DNA from: a virus
Direction: 5' to 3' (one strand)
Virus record (IMG/VR): IMGVR_UViG_3300006310_000002
Span: 1 to 33,394 of that record
Length of the DNA stretch: 33,394 bases
The translations under genes and the position numbers were made by a program. Positions 15,212 through 23,080 of this stretch are shown in pieces; the first letter of the stretch is position 1, and every line of letters starts with the position of its first letter. The notes below the pieces were generated by a model. It searched no databases. It was not told the DNA's origin and saw nothing but the letters and a program-made list of their open reading frames with translations.

Positions 15212-16597
15212 ATGGCAAGTACATATATACATAGAACCCCATCTTCAGGTGGAAGTGGCACTACTTTTACAATAAGTTTTTGGATGAAAAGAGGTAGACT
15301 TTCTTTTGGTAATCAAACACCATTTATATCTCATAAAGGTGGTAGTGATTATACTTGGTTAAGATTTAACAGTTCAGACCAAATGGAGTTTCTTGGTTAT
15401 AAAGGTGGACCTGAAACTTTTGATTTAAAGACAACTAGACTTTTTAGGGATACTACAGCATGGATGCATATTTGTATCACTTTTGATTCAACAGAAAGTG
15501 TAGAAGCCGATAGACTAAAATTTTATGTTAATGGAGTTAAAGAAACAGATTTTGCTACCTCAAATTATCCTACAGAAGATAATACTATGATAATAAATGA
15601 TACTACTGCTGCTAATGCAGTAGGAGTAGGAAATAGTGGTGCAACATATCTTTCAGCCAATAATTATTGGGATGGTTGTTTATCACATTTTCACTTTATC
15701 GATGGCACAGCTTATCAAGCTAGTACATTTGGTGAAACAGATGCGACTTCAGGAATATGGAAAATTAAAACAAGCCCAACAGTTACCTATGGAACTAATG
15801 GCTTTTTCTTAAAGATGGAGGACAGAACAAATTTAGATTTAGATAGTGGAACTAATGCTTTTACAATGACTACATCAGGAACTGGAACAGCGACTTACGA
15901 TAATCCTTCAAACAATTTTTGCACAATGAATCCGTTAGATAATTATTTTCAAGGTGCAACTTTTTCAAAAGGTAATCTTTATACTGTTATGAGTACCAGT
16001 AATTATGCATGGACTAGTGGAACAATGCCTCTATTTGCTGGACTATGGTATTTTGAAACATATGTTGATGTATCAGTTCATACAGATGATTATTTATTAA
16101 TAGGAGCTGCACCTTATACAGCAAATGCAGCAAACGCAGAATTAGGAACTAACTCTGCATTCCTTCAGGATTTAGGTTATTATGGATATGGTGGAGGTTA
16201 TAGAAGAGGTGGGAGTGTTACTTCTTATGGAGATTCTTATGGAGACGGAAATTATATTGGAACCTATATAGATTTGAATGCAGAAAAAATCTATTGGTCT
16301 AAAGATGGTGTTATACAAAATTCAGGTACAGGAGTTGCTCTTACTGCAATAGCAGACACACCTTTTGGATATTGGCTTCCAGCCATGTCTCAATATGGAA
16401 GTGGTGCTACTTATTCAATTAATTTTGGAAATGGTTATTTTGGAACAACTTTGATTGGTTCTCCATCAGCAGATGAAGGTGGAATAGGAGCATTTAAGTA
16501 TGACCCAAGTGCAGGAGGTGCGTCATCATTTGATGGTGCAGCTAAAAATTTTAGAGCAATTTGTACAAAAAATATTAAACTATATGGAGCACCATAA
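15212..16597 (+). CDS. LamG-like plus SPRY-like receptor-type protein (cassette 1, gene B)
   Basis: This 461-residue protein has an N-terminal concanavalin/LamG-like domain (about 1-165: FTISFWMKRG, AWMHICITFD, KFYVNGVKET, a small-fold ending LSHFHFIDGTAY). Its C-terminal domain (about 276-411) reads GLWYFETYVDV, IGTYIDLNAEKIYWSKDGVI, YWLPAMS and YSINFGNGYFG. That is the pattern of SPRY domains, where a 'G.wy.E' strand, a 'D......g' strand and a final 'NFG' are conserved. Both folds bind glycans or proteins, so a role in host recognition is likely. The gene ends TAATG into the next. A paralogue is at 18458. Confidence 0.78.
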   Translation: MASTYIHRTPSSGGSGTTFTISFWMKRGRLSFGNQTPFISHKGGSDYTWLRFNSSDQMEFLGYKGGPETFDLKTTRLFRDTTAWMHICITFDSTESVEADRLKFYVNGVKETDFATSNYPTEDNTMIINDTTAANAVGVGNSGATYLSANNYWDGCLSHFHFIDGTAYQASTFGETDATSGIWKIKTSPTVTYGTNGFFLKMEDRTNLDLDSGTNAFTMTTSGTGTATYDNPSNNFCTMNPLDNYFQGATFSKGNLYTVMSTSNYAWTSGTMPLFAGLWYFETYVDVSVHTDDYLLIGAAPYTANAANAELGTNSAFLQDLGYYGYGGGYRRGGSVTSYGDSYGDGNYIGTYIDLNAEKIYWSKDGVIQNSGTGVALTAIADTPFGYWLPAMSQYGSGATYSINFGNGYFGTTLIGSPSADEGGIGAFKYDPSAGGASSFDGAAKNFRAICTKNIKLYGAP

Positions 16598-17697
16598 TGG
16601 CAGCATTTATTTCATATCAACCAAGCGATAATTTTACGACTGTTAAATATACTGGTGATGGTACTTCACCAAGAAGTATAACAACAGGATTTCAATCTGA
16701 TTTGCTTTGGACTAAAAATACTACTAGTAATCCCAATTTAGTATGGAATAGTGTTACTGGAAGTGGAGCAGACACAGAACTTAATCCTGATTCTAGTGTA
16801 GCTATGGGAGCAAAGGATGCTAATTTATATGGTTATCTAAGTGCTTTCGCTTCAACAACTTATGCAGTAACGACAGGTGCTACCAATGATAATTATGTTA
16901 ATGATGCTGCTTATGATTATTATGGATGGGGATGGAAAGCTGGGACAACATCAGGAATAGCAACAAATGGAAGTACAACTATTACACCATCAGCTTATTC
17001 ATTTAATCAAACTACTGGAATATCTATTATTAAGTATACAGGAAACGTAACAGCAGGTGCAAAATTAGCTCATGGATTAGGAGCTATTCCTCATACTATA
17101 TTTGTTAAATGTTTAGATAGTACAAATTCATGGTTTGTTTATCATAGAAGTAATTTTAATGGATGGGGTTCTACTAATCCACAGAATTATCATCTAGTTT
17201 TAAATAGTGATAGTGCAAAAGTAGATAGTACAAGTGGTTGGAATGATACTAAACCTGATAGTGTTAATATTACACTAGGTACTGGAGGAGAAGTTAATAG
17301 TTCAGGAGTTGATTATATAGCCTATTGTTTTACAAGTAAACCTGGATTTTCTCATTTCGGTGCTTACAGAGGTCATGCTTTAAATGCAGATGGTGCGTTT
17401 TGCCCTACAGGTTTTAGACCTAATTATTTGATAATTAAAAATAATGAAGGTGGAGACATATGGATATCTCAAAATATTGAAGGTAATACTTATAATCCAT
17501 GTACCACATATTTTCAACCTTCAGGAACTTCTGGTGGAGTAACTGCTGCTACTTACGCAATAGATTTTTGCAGTAATGGATTTAAAATAAGAAGTACTAT
17601 TAATGGTCTTAATTATACAAATCAAACTTTTAATTATTGGGCATGGGCTGAGTTCCCTATGGTTTCGTCAAATGATATCCCAGGAGTAGCTAGATAA
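16597..17697 (+). CDS. Receptor-type tail protein (cassette 1, gene C)
   Basis: This 366-residue protein contains repeated phrases common in marine phage tail proteins: a KYTGNVTAGAKLAHGLGAIP block (positions about 145-164) followed by HTIFVK, a YTSKP...AYRGHALNADGAF-type strand set, then TGFRPNYLIIKNNEGGDIWI, and an end with YWAWAEFPMVSSNDIPGVAR. I believe it belongs to the DUF7483-like group seen in phages, but cannot check. Its ATG overlaps the previous stop. The related gene at 19801 carries an in-frame stop. Host binding is inferred from the cassette. Confidence 0.75.
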   Translation: MAAFISYQPSDNFTTVKYTGDGTSPRSITTGFQSDLLWTKNTTSNPNLVWNSVTGSGADTELNPDSSVAMGAKDANLYGYLSAFASTTYAVTTGATNDNYVNDAAYDYYGWGWKAGTTSGIATNGSTTITPSAYSFNQTTGISIIKYTGNVTAGAKLAHGLGAIPHTIFVKCLDSTNSWFVYHRSNFNGWGSTNPQNYHLVLNSDSAKVDSTSGWNDTKPDSVNITLGTGGEVNSSGVDYIAYCFTSKPGFSHFGAYRGHALNADGAFCPTGFRPNYLIIKNNEGGDIWISQNIEGNTYNPCTTYFQPSGTSGGVTAATYAIDFCSNGFKIRSTINGLNYTNQTFNYWAWAEFPMVSSNDIPGVAR

Positions 17698-17698
17698 T

Positions 17699-18448
17699 AT
17701 GGCACAAACAAAAGTAACAACTCCAGGTATAACAGATAGTTCAATTTCTAATGCTAAATTAGGAACTGATATATCTGCTGATAAATTAGCAGCAGGAACT
17801 TTACCTGATGCTAGATTTCCAGCAACATTACCTGCAATATCAGGAGTTAATTTAACAAACGTAGGAGAAACAAAACCTACTATTACATCTATTGCTCCAA
17901 GTGCTATTGAAAATACTTCAACAGCAGTAGTTATTACAGGTGAAAATTTTGTAAGTGTTCCTTATGTGGATGCAATTAATTCTTCAGGAGCAATTGTTGT
18001 AGCAGATAGTGTTACATATACTTCAGGAACATCTATTACTGCAACATTTACTTTAGCAGTAGATGGAACATATTTTTTAAGAGTTGAGAATCCTGATGGT
18101 AATGCAGTAAGAAGTACTACAGCAATACTTACAGTTTCTGATGCACCTGTATGGGTTACAGCAGCAGGAAGTTTAGGAACTTTTGCTGGAGCTTCAGCTA
18201 TTGCTACACAAACTTTAACTTGTACAGATGCAACCTCATTCGCTATAACAACTGGAGCAATTGCAACAGGCTTAACATTTACAACTGGAGTTGGAAGTTG
18301 TACTATTACAGGTACACAGACTCAACATAGTTCAGCAGCAACCGATTCGTTTACAGTTACTGCAACAGACGCAGAAGCACAAACAGCCGATAGAGCATTT
18401 ACAATGACTTGGTCATTTGGAGCTTCAGGTGGAGGACAATTTAATTAG
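17699..18448 (+). CDS. Tail-associated protein with TIG and Ig-like domains (cassette 2, gene A)
   Basis: This 249-residue paralogue of the 14246 product lacks most of its N-terminal region. After a short start (GITDSSISNAKLGTDISADK) it has a TIG-like domain at about 59-142 (KPTITSIAPSA...VVITGENF...YFLRVENPDGNAV) and the second Ig-like domain to the end (SLGTFAGAS...ITGTQTQHSS...TATDAEAQTADRAFTMTW), ending GASGGGQFN. The domain order and end match the first copy, while the amino acid sequence has drifted substantially. Confidence 0.77.
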   Translation: MAQTKVTTPGITDSSISNAKLGTDISADKLAAGTLPDARFPATLPAISGVNLTNVGETKPTITSIAPSAIENTSTAVVITGENFVSVPYVDAINSSGAIVVADSVTYTSGTSITATFTLAVDGTYFLRVENPDGNAVRSTTAILTVSDAPVWVTAAGSLGTFAGASAIATQTLTCTDATSFAITTGAIATGLTFTTGVGSCTITGTQTQHSSAATDSFTVTATDAEAQTADRAFTMTWSFGASGGGQFN

Positions 18449-18457
18449 GAAATAATT

Positions 18458-19798
18458 ATGGCAGATACATATATTTATAGAGACGCAACTTCAGCAGTAG
18501 CAGTTCAAAAAGCAACAATATCTTTTTGGGTTAAAAAATGTGGACAAGGTACTTCGCAATATTGTTTCTTTGGTGGTAAGACTGGTGATTATTCCTCTTA
18601 TAGTTTTTATATGAAATTTCATACTGATGACACCATAAAAATAGTAGGAGCATCACCTGGTACTACTATAGATTATAAAACAACTAGAGTCTTTAGAGAC
18701 CCAACTGCCTGGATGCATATTGTAATTAAATTAGATATGACTGAAACAGGAACAGATAGATGTATAATGTATATTAATGGAGTTGAGGAAACAAACTATT
18801 CTACACAAACTGCTATGACAGGTACCGAATGGTATACAGGTAAAACTGGTTATAGACAATTTATTGGATATGCTCCATCAGAAGATACTTATTCAAGTGT
18901 TTTGCTATCTCATTATCTATATGTAGATGGTTTAGCATTAGCACCAACAGACTTTGGTGAAACAGATGCAACAAGTGGAATTTGGAAATATAAACAACCT
19001 GTTGTTTCTTCATATGGAACCAATGGATTTTATTTAAAAATGGAAGATAGTTCGAATATGGATTTAGACAGTTCTGGTAATGCACTTACAATGACTACAT
19101 CAGGAACTTTAACAGCGACAAAAGATAATCCTGCTAATAATTTTACCACATTAAATCATTTGGATAATTATTATCAATCTGCAACTCTTACAAATGGAAA
19201 CAATACAGTAGCAACACATTCTGGCAATATGGCATTCACTACTTCAATTTTTGGATTGTCAGCAGGTTTGTGGTATTGGGAAATAGATGTTGATACATCT
19301 GGAGGACATGACATGATTGGTATTTCACAAGTTCTAGCAGATGCTACAGGCAATTATCTTGGAGAAGATTCTGGTCAGTATGCATATTATAATGTTAGTG
19401 GAAATATTTATACAAGTGGTGCTGGTGGTGCTTACGGAGATACTTATACCACAGGAGATATTATTGGAGTTTATTTAGACCTTACAGCAAGTAAATTATA
19501 TTTTGCTAAGAATGGAACAATACAAAATTCAGGAACAGGTTATTCTATAACTGCAGTAGGAAGTACTATTAATGGATTTTATTTTCCAGCATTAGGGGAT
19601 TGGAATGCTTCAGGAAGTTCAACCTATAAAGTAAATTTTGGGAATGGATATTTTGGAACAGATTTAATTTCTTCTCCAGAAACAGATGAAGGAGGATTAG
19701 GACAGTTTAAATATAATCCAAGTACAGGGACATTTGATAGTGCTAGTAAAGATTTCAGAGCAATTTGCTCAAAAAACATTAAAGCTTACGGAGGATAA
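18458..19798 (+). CDS. LamG-like plus SPRY-like receptor-type protein (cassette 2, gene B)
   Basis: This 446-residue paralogue of the 15212 product keeps the same two-domain plan. The N-terminal LamG-like domain (ATISFWVKKCG, AWMHIVIKLDMTETG, CIMYINGVEETNY, LLSHYLYVDGLAL) is followed by a SPRY-like domain at about 271-401 (GLWYWEIDVD, IGVYLDLTASKLYFAKNGTI, YFPALGDW, YKVNFGNGYFGTDL). Both copies end RAICSKNIK or RAICTKNIK followed by a short Gly-rich tail. The pair has diverged to roughly half identity by eye. AGGAAATAA precedes the ATG. Confidence 0.77.
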   Translation: MADTYIYRDATSAVAVQKATISFWVKKCGQGTSQYCFFGGKTGDYSSYSFYMKFHTDDTIKIVGASPGTTIDYKTTRVFRDPTAWMHIVIKLDMTETGTDRCIMYINGVEETNYSTQTAMTGTEWYTGKTGYRQFIGYAPSEDTYSSVLLSHYLYVDGLALAPTDFGETDATSGIWKYKQPVVSSYGTNGFYLKMEDSSNMDLDSSGNALTMTTSGTLTATKDNPANNFTTLNHLDNYYQSATLTNGNNTVATHSGNMAFTTSIFGLSAGLWYWEIDVDTSGGHDMIGISQVLADATGNYLGEDSGQYAYYNVSGNIYTSGAGGAYGDTYTTGDIIGVYLDLTASKLYFAKNGTIQNSGTGYSITAVGSTINGFYFPALGDWNASGSSTYKVNFGNGYFGTDLISSPETDEGGLGQFKYNPSTGTFDSASKDFRAICSKNIKAYGG

Positions 19799-19800
19799 TT

Positions 19801-20862
19801 ATGGCAGAATATATTTCATTTCAACCCTCAGATTTTTTTACTCCTTTACTTTATACTGGAGATGGTGGCACTCAAGCTATTACTGGTGTTGGATTTACAC
19901 CTAACTTAACTGTTATAAAAAATAGACCTGCTGGTTGGCAATGGGTTAATTGGGATACAATGAATGGAGCTGGAGATAATACAGAGCTTTCTTGGAATGC
20001 AACTAATCCTATAGGTGGACCTGATGCATACAGTTATGGACAAATATCTGTTTTTGGAGCAGATGGATTTACTGTTGCTAAAGGAGGAAGTGCTGGAACA
20101 CCACAATTTACCAATACTTCAGGTACTACTTATTTAAGTTATAACTGGAAGGCAGCAACATCAACTGGAGTATCAGGTGGAACTATAACACCTAGTTCAT
20201 ATTTAATTGATACTACAGCAGGTTTTGGAATGTATAAATATGGTGGAAATCAAGTAGCAGGAGCTACTATAGCTCATGGACTTGGAAAAGTTCCAAAATT
20301 CATATTTGTTAAAAGAACTGATAGTGCAACATCTTGGGCTGTTCAACACGTAGGTGCAGGAGCTACTTACTATGGTACTCTCAATTCTACTGGACAATTC
20401 AATACAGCCACAAGTCTATGGAATGATACAACTCCTACAGATACAGTATTTTCTTTAGGAACTGATGGTGATGTTAATAATTCAACAGGAACTTATATGG
20501 CTTATGTTTGGTGTGATGTACCTGGGTATAGTAAAATGGGAAGTTATAAAGGAACTGCAAATGCTAATGGACAATTTGTCTAAACAGGATTTCGACCAGC
20601 ATTTATCATAACCAAAATGATTGATGGTACAAGTGATTGGTATGTTTTTGACAATAAGAGACTAGGATATAATGTTGATAATAATTCCCTATTTGCTAAT
20701 GCAACAGATGCAGAAGGTACTACCGATAGAATAGATTTAGTTTCAAACGGATTTAAATGGAGAACTGCAGGAGCAAATAATAATGCTAATACATTCATGT
20801 ATTCTGCATTTGCAGAATTTCCTATAGTTTCAAGTAATGATATCCCAGGATTAGCAAGGTAA
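19801..20862 (+). pseudogene. Receptor-type tail protein interrupted by one in-frame TAA (cassette 2, gene C)
   Basis: This is the paralogue of the 16597 product. The first part (260 residues) ends at TAA 20581-20583 after NANGQFV. The same frame continues directly with TGFRPAFIITKMIDGTSDW and runs to a normal stop at 20862, ending AEFPIVSSNDIPGLAR as in the intact copy. The intact copy reads FCPTGFRP at the same place, and without the TAA this copy would be 353 residues against 366. There is no frameshift, only one stop codon. It may be a nonsense mutation, a sequencing or assembly error, a strain variant, or a stop that is read through. The C-terminal part could restart at 20617 without a good ribosome site. 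Confidence 0.75.
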
Positions 20863-20868
20863 AAAATT

Positions 20869-22713
20869 ATGGCTTATATAGGAAGAGGAATAGATAATCT
20901 TAGTAATATTGAAGTATTAGATGTAATAACTTTTACTGATTCTGCAGGACCTTATAATATACTTAAAGGTGGTGTAGCATTTATTCCTTCAGCAACTCAA
21001 AATTTATTAATAGAAGTAGATGGTATAATTCAAGCATCTGCTAGTTATACTACAACTGGTTCAACCATTACATTTGGAGTCTCTATGGCTTCATCTTCTG
21101 TAATGAATTCATTTCTTCATTTAGCAACTGGATTAATTACAACCCCTGGAGATGGAACAGTTAGTTCTGTAAAGATTGTAGATGATGCAGTAACAACAGC
21201 AAAGATTTTAGATAACAATGTTACTGTTGCTAAACTACCAACAACATTAGATGTATCAGGTAATACAGTTACATTACCAGCAAGTGTTGGTGGATTAGGA
21301 ACAGGAATTACAAATGCTCAATTAGCAGGTTCAATTACAGATGCTAAAATTACAGGTTTAGCTTCTTCAAAATTATCAGGTTTAGTTCCAGTAGTTAATC
21401 TAGGAACAGGTACAGCTTCAGCTTCAACTTATTTAGCTGGAGACCAAAGTTATAAAGCACTTTCAGAATATGATGATGATGCAATAAGAAATGATATAGC
21501 AACTTTAGCATTACACCAAGCTACAAATGCTAATGCTGCTAAATATAATTTAGTTAATACTAATGTTGACCAGTATGAGGACTCAGCAGGAATAGCTAGT
21601 TTTACTACTTGTTCAAGAAATGCTGCAGGAGAATATGTAGCTTCTGTTGAAGCTGCTGAAGGAATTGATGAAAATACTGTAATGATGTTGCACTTTGAAA
21701 CAGCACCTGCAGCTACGATTGTAGATAGTTCTGATAATAGTGGTGATATTACAATAACCAAAAGTGGAAGTGCTGCAACAGACGCAACACAAAAGAAATT
21801 TGGTACTTATGCGTTACATACCGAACAAGCTACTGCTGATTATATTCTTACAGGAAATTTATCTTCAGGATTAACAAGAGCATTTCCAACAACAGGAGAT
21901 TTTACAGTAGATTTCTGGGCGTATCACTCTACTCATGAAACTTCCAATAGACTGTTCTCAATAGGAAATGATGGTGGCACAGGTGGTGGTCAACCTGTAA
22001 TTTGTATGGGAATAAGTGCTGGTAGTCCAAATGATATGAATTTTCATAGTGATTTTGGAAGTAACAGCCCAGCAGGAGAATCAGATTTTACAGACAATGG
22101 TGTTTGGAATCATTGGGCTATGCAAAGAACAAGTGGAAATTTGTATGGTTATTTTAATGGTAAAATTTATTGGGATAATAGTGGTTCAGGTCAAGATTTT
22201 TTAGATGGTGTTAGTTTAATGCAAAATGATGACAATGTATTTGTAGCAGCAAGGTCAGCTTCATCTGCCGAACACTTTAGAGGATATATAGATGAGTTTA
22301 GAATTTCTAATATATCAAGATATGCTGCAACAGCAGCTACTGGTACACAAGTTTTCACACCTGAAACTGCAGCTTATTCTGCTGGTTCAGTAAACGCTTC
22401 AGGAAATTATGTTTCAACAGCAACGACAGCTAATGCTTCAGTTTCTACTATGGGAGCAGTAATAACTTATAAAAATTTTGCAGGTGCAAATACTTTAAAT
22501 ACTGACATTGTTTTAGAAGTTTCTGCAAATGGAGGAACTAATTATACTACTGCAGTACTTACAGCAGGTGGAACTTTTTCAACAGGAATTTTACAAGCAG
22601 TAGCAAATGATATAGTAGTTACAGCAGGAACAAGTATTCAATATCGAATTTCATTCGCTAATCAAGATGCAGCTAAAACAGCACATATTTATGGTGCTTC
22701 ATTAATGTATTAA
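20869..22713 (+). CDS. Tail fibre protein with LamG-like domain
   Basis: This 614-residue fibre begins with a virion-attachment start known from marine phages (MAYIGRGIDNLSNIEVLDVI, then TFTDSAGPYNILKGGVAFIP, and LIEVDGIIQ). It then has short fibre repeats (DGTVSSVKIVDDAVTTAKIL, ITNAQLAGSITDAKITGLAS). Residues about 267-490 form a LamG/concanavalin-like domain (TVMMLHFETAPAATIVDSS, GDFTVDFWAYHSTHETSNRL, FRGYIDEFRISNISRYA). The C-terminal beta domain (AGANTLNTDIVLEVSANGG, then SIQYRISFANQDAAK) probably caps the fibre. Host recognition is likely. Confidence 0.82.
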   Translation: MAYIGRGIDNLSNIEVLDVITFTDSAGPYNILKGGVAFIPSATQNLLIEVDGIIQASASYTTTGSTITFGVSMASSSVMNSFLHLATGLITTPGDGTVSSVKIVDDAVTTAKILDNNVTVAKLPTTLDVSGNTVTLPASVGGLGTGITNAQLAGSITDAKITGLASSKLSGLVPVVNLGTGTASASTYLAGDQSYKALSEYDDDAIRNDIATLALHQATNANAAKYNLVNTNVDQYEDSAGIASFTTCSRNAAGEYVASVEAAEGIDENTVMMLHFETAPAATIVDSSDNSGDITITKSGSAATDATQKKFGTYALHTEQATADYILTGNLSSGLTRAFPTTGDFTVDFWAYHSTHETSNRLFSIGNDGGTGGGQPVICMGISAGSPNDMNFHSDFGSNSPAGESDFTDNGVWNHWAMQRTSGNLYGYFNGKIYWDNSGSGQDFLDGVSLMQNDDNVFVAARSASSAEHFRGYIDEFRISNISRYAATAATGTQVFTPETAAYSAGSVNASGNYVSTATTANASVSTMGAVITYKNFAGANTLNTDIVLEVSANGGTNYTTAVLTAGGTFSTGILQAVANDIVVTAGTSIQYRISFANQDAAKTAHIYGASLMY

Positions 22714-22722
22714 TTTTATGAG

Positions 22723-22869
22723 ATGTCAAAAGCTAAAGGATTATATAATAAGGAACCTCATGTACCTATTCACAAAGGAACAAGTCTTGGAAGGAGACCA
22801 ATAACCTCAACAATGAACAAGTCTAAACGAAGAAGTTTTAAAAAATATCGTGGACAAGGAAAACCTTAA
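22723..22869 (+). CDS. Small basic conserved-type phage protein
   Basis: This 48-residue, strongly basic protein reads GTSLGRRPITSTMNKSKRRS, then FKKYRGQGKP. The MNK.KRRSFK.YRGQG end is a pattern I recognise from small proteins of marine podoviruses, without known function. It lies in the gap between the fibre gene and the holin-like gene, ending one base before the latter. There is no clear Shine-Dalgarno site, so it probably depends on coupling to the fibre gene stop at 22711-22713. Another short frame starts at 22718 but encodes no recognisable product. Confidence 0.7.
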   Translation: MSKAKGLYNKEPHVPIHKGTSLGRRPITSTMNKSKRRSFKKYRGQGKP

Positions 22870-22870
22870 A

Positions 22871-23080
22871 ATGGATGATAAAGTTCAAAGCAATAGAGAA
22901 GAGATTATAGAAATTTATGGTGAGTTAAAACTCATTAAACAAGAAATTAAGAATATAAAAGAAAATCATTTATCTCACCTCGATTATAAAATTTCACAAA
23001 TACAAAGAATATTATGGATTGTATTTGCAGGAGTCGCTGCGAATTTAATCCATGTTATTAAAACAATGATGATAGGCTAA
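22871..23080 (+). CDS. Holin-like small membrane protein (coiled coil plus one membrane helix)
   Basis: This 69-residue protein has an N-terminal charged coiled-coil part (REEIIEIYGELKLIKQEIKN, then IKENHLSHLDYKIS) and one C-terminal membrane helix (ILWIVFAGVAANLIHVIKTM). That architecture matches XhlA-like and similar small phage membrane proteins involved in lysis. An in-frame ATG at 22850 would add seven residues. I prefer 22871 because it lies one base after the preceding stop and starts MDDKVQSNREE. No endolysin gene is next to it, so the lysis role is tentative. It ends TAATG into the next gene. Confidence 0.66.
   Translation: MDDKVQSNREEIIEIYGELKLIKQEIKNIKENHLSHLDYKISQIQRILWIVFAGVAANLIHVIKTMMIG

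Larger units (their letters stand above)
14246..20862 (+). repeat. Tandem two-copy receptor cassette (genes A-B-C, A'-B'-C')
   Basis: Three genes in fixed order are present twice: 14246-17697 and 17699-20862. Each unit is an Ig/TIG protein, a LamG+SPRY-like protein and a receptor-type protein. Copies match in domain order, in end motifs (GGMQFN / GGGQFN; FRAIC.KNIK; SNDIPG.AR) and in junction style. The protein copies have diverged well beyond a recent duplication. The second copy has a shorter A gene and an interrupted C gene. Confidence 0.8.

Noticed and set aside
20646-20674. TTGACA followed by TATAAT in the broken receptor gene
   Set aside because: The spacing is only about 14 bases, too short for a normal sigma70 promoter, and no gene start follows closely.
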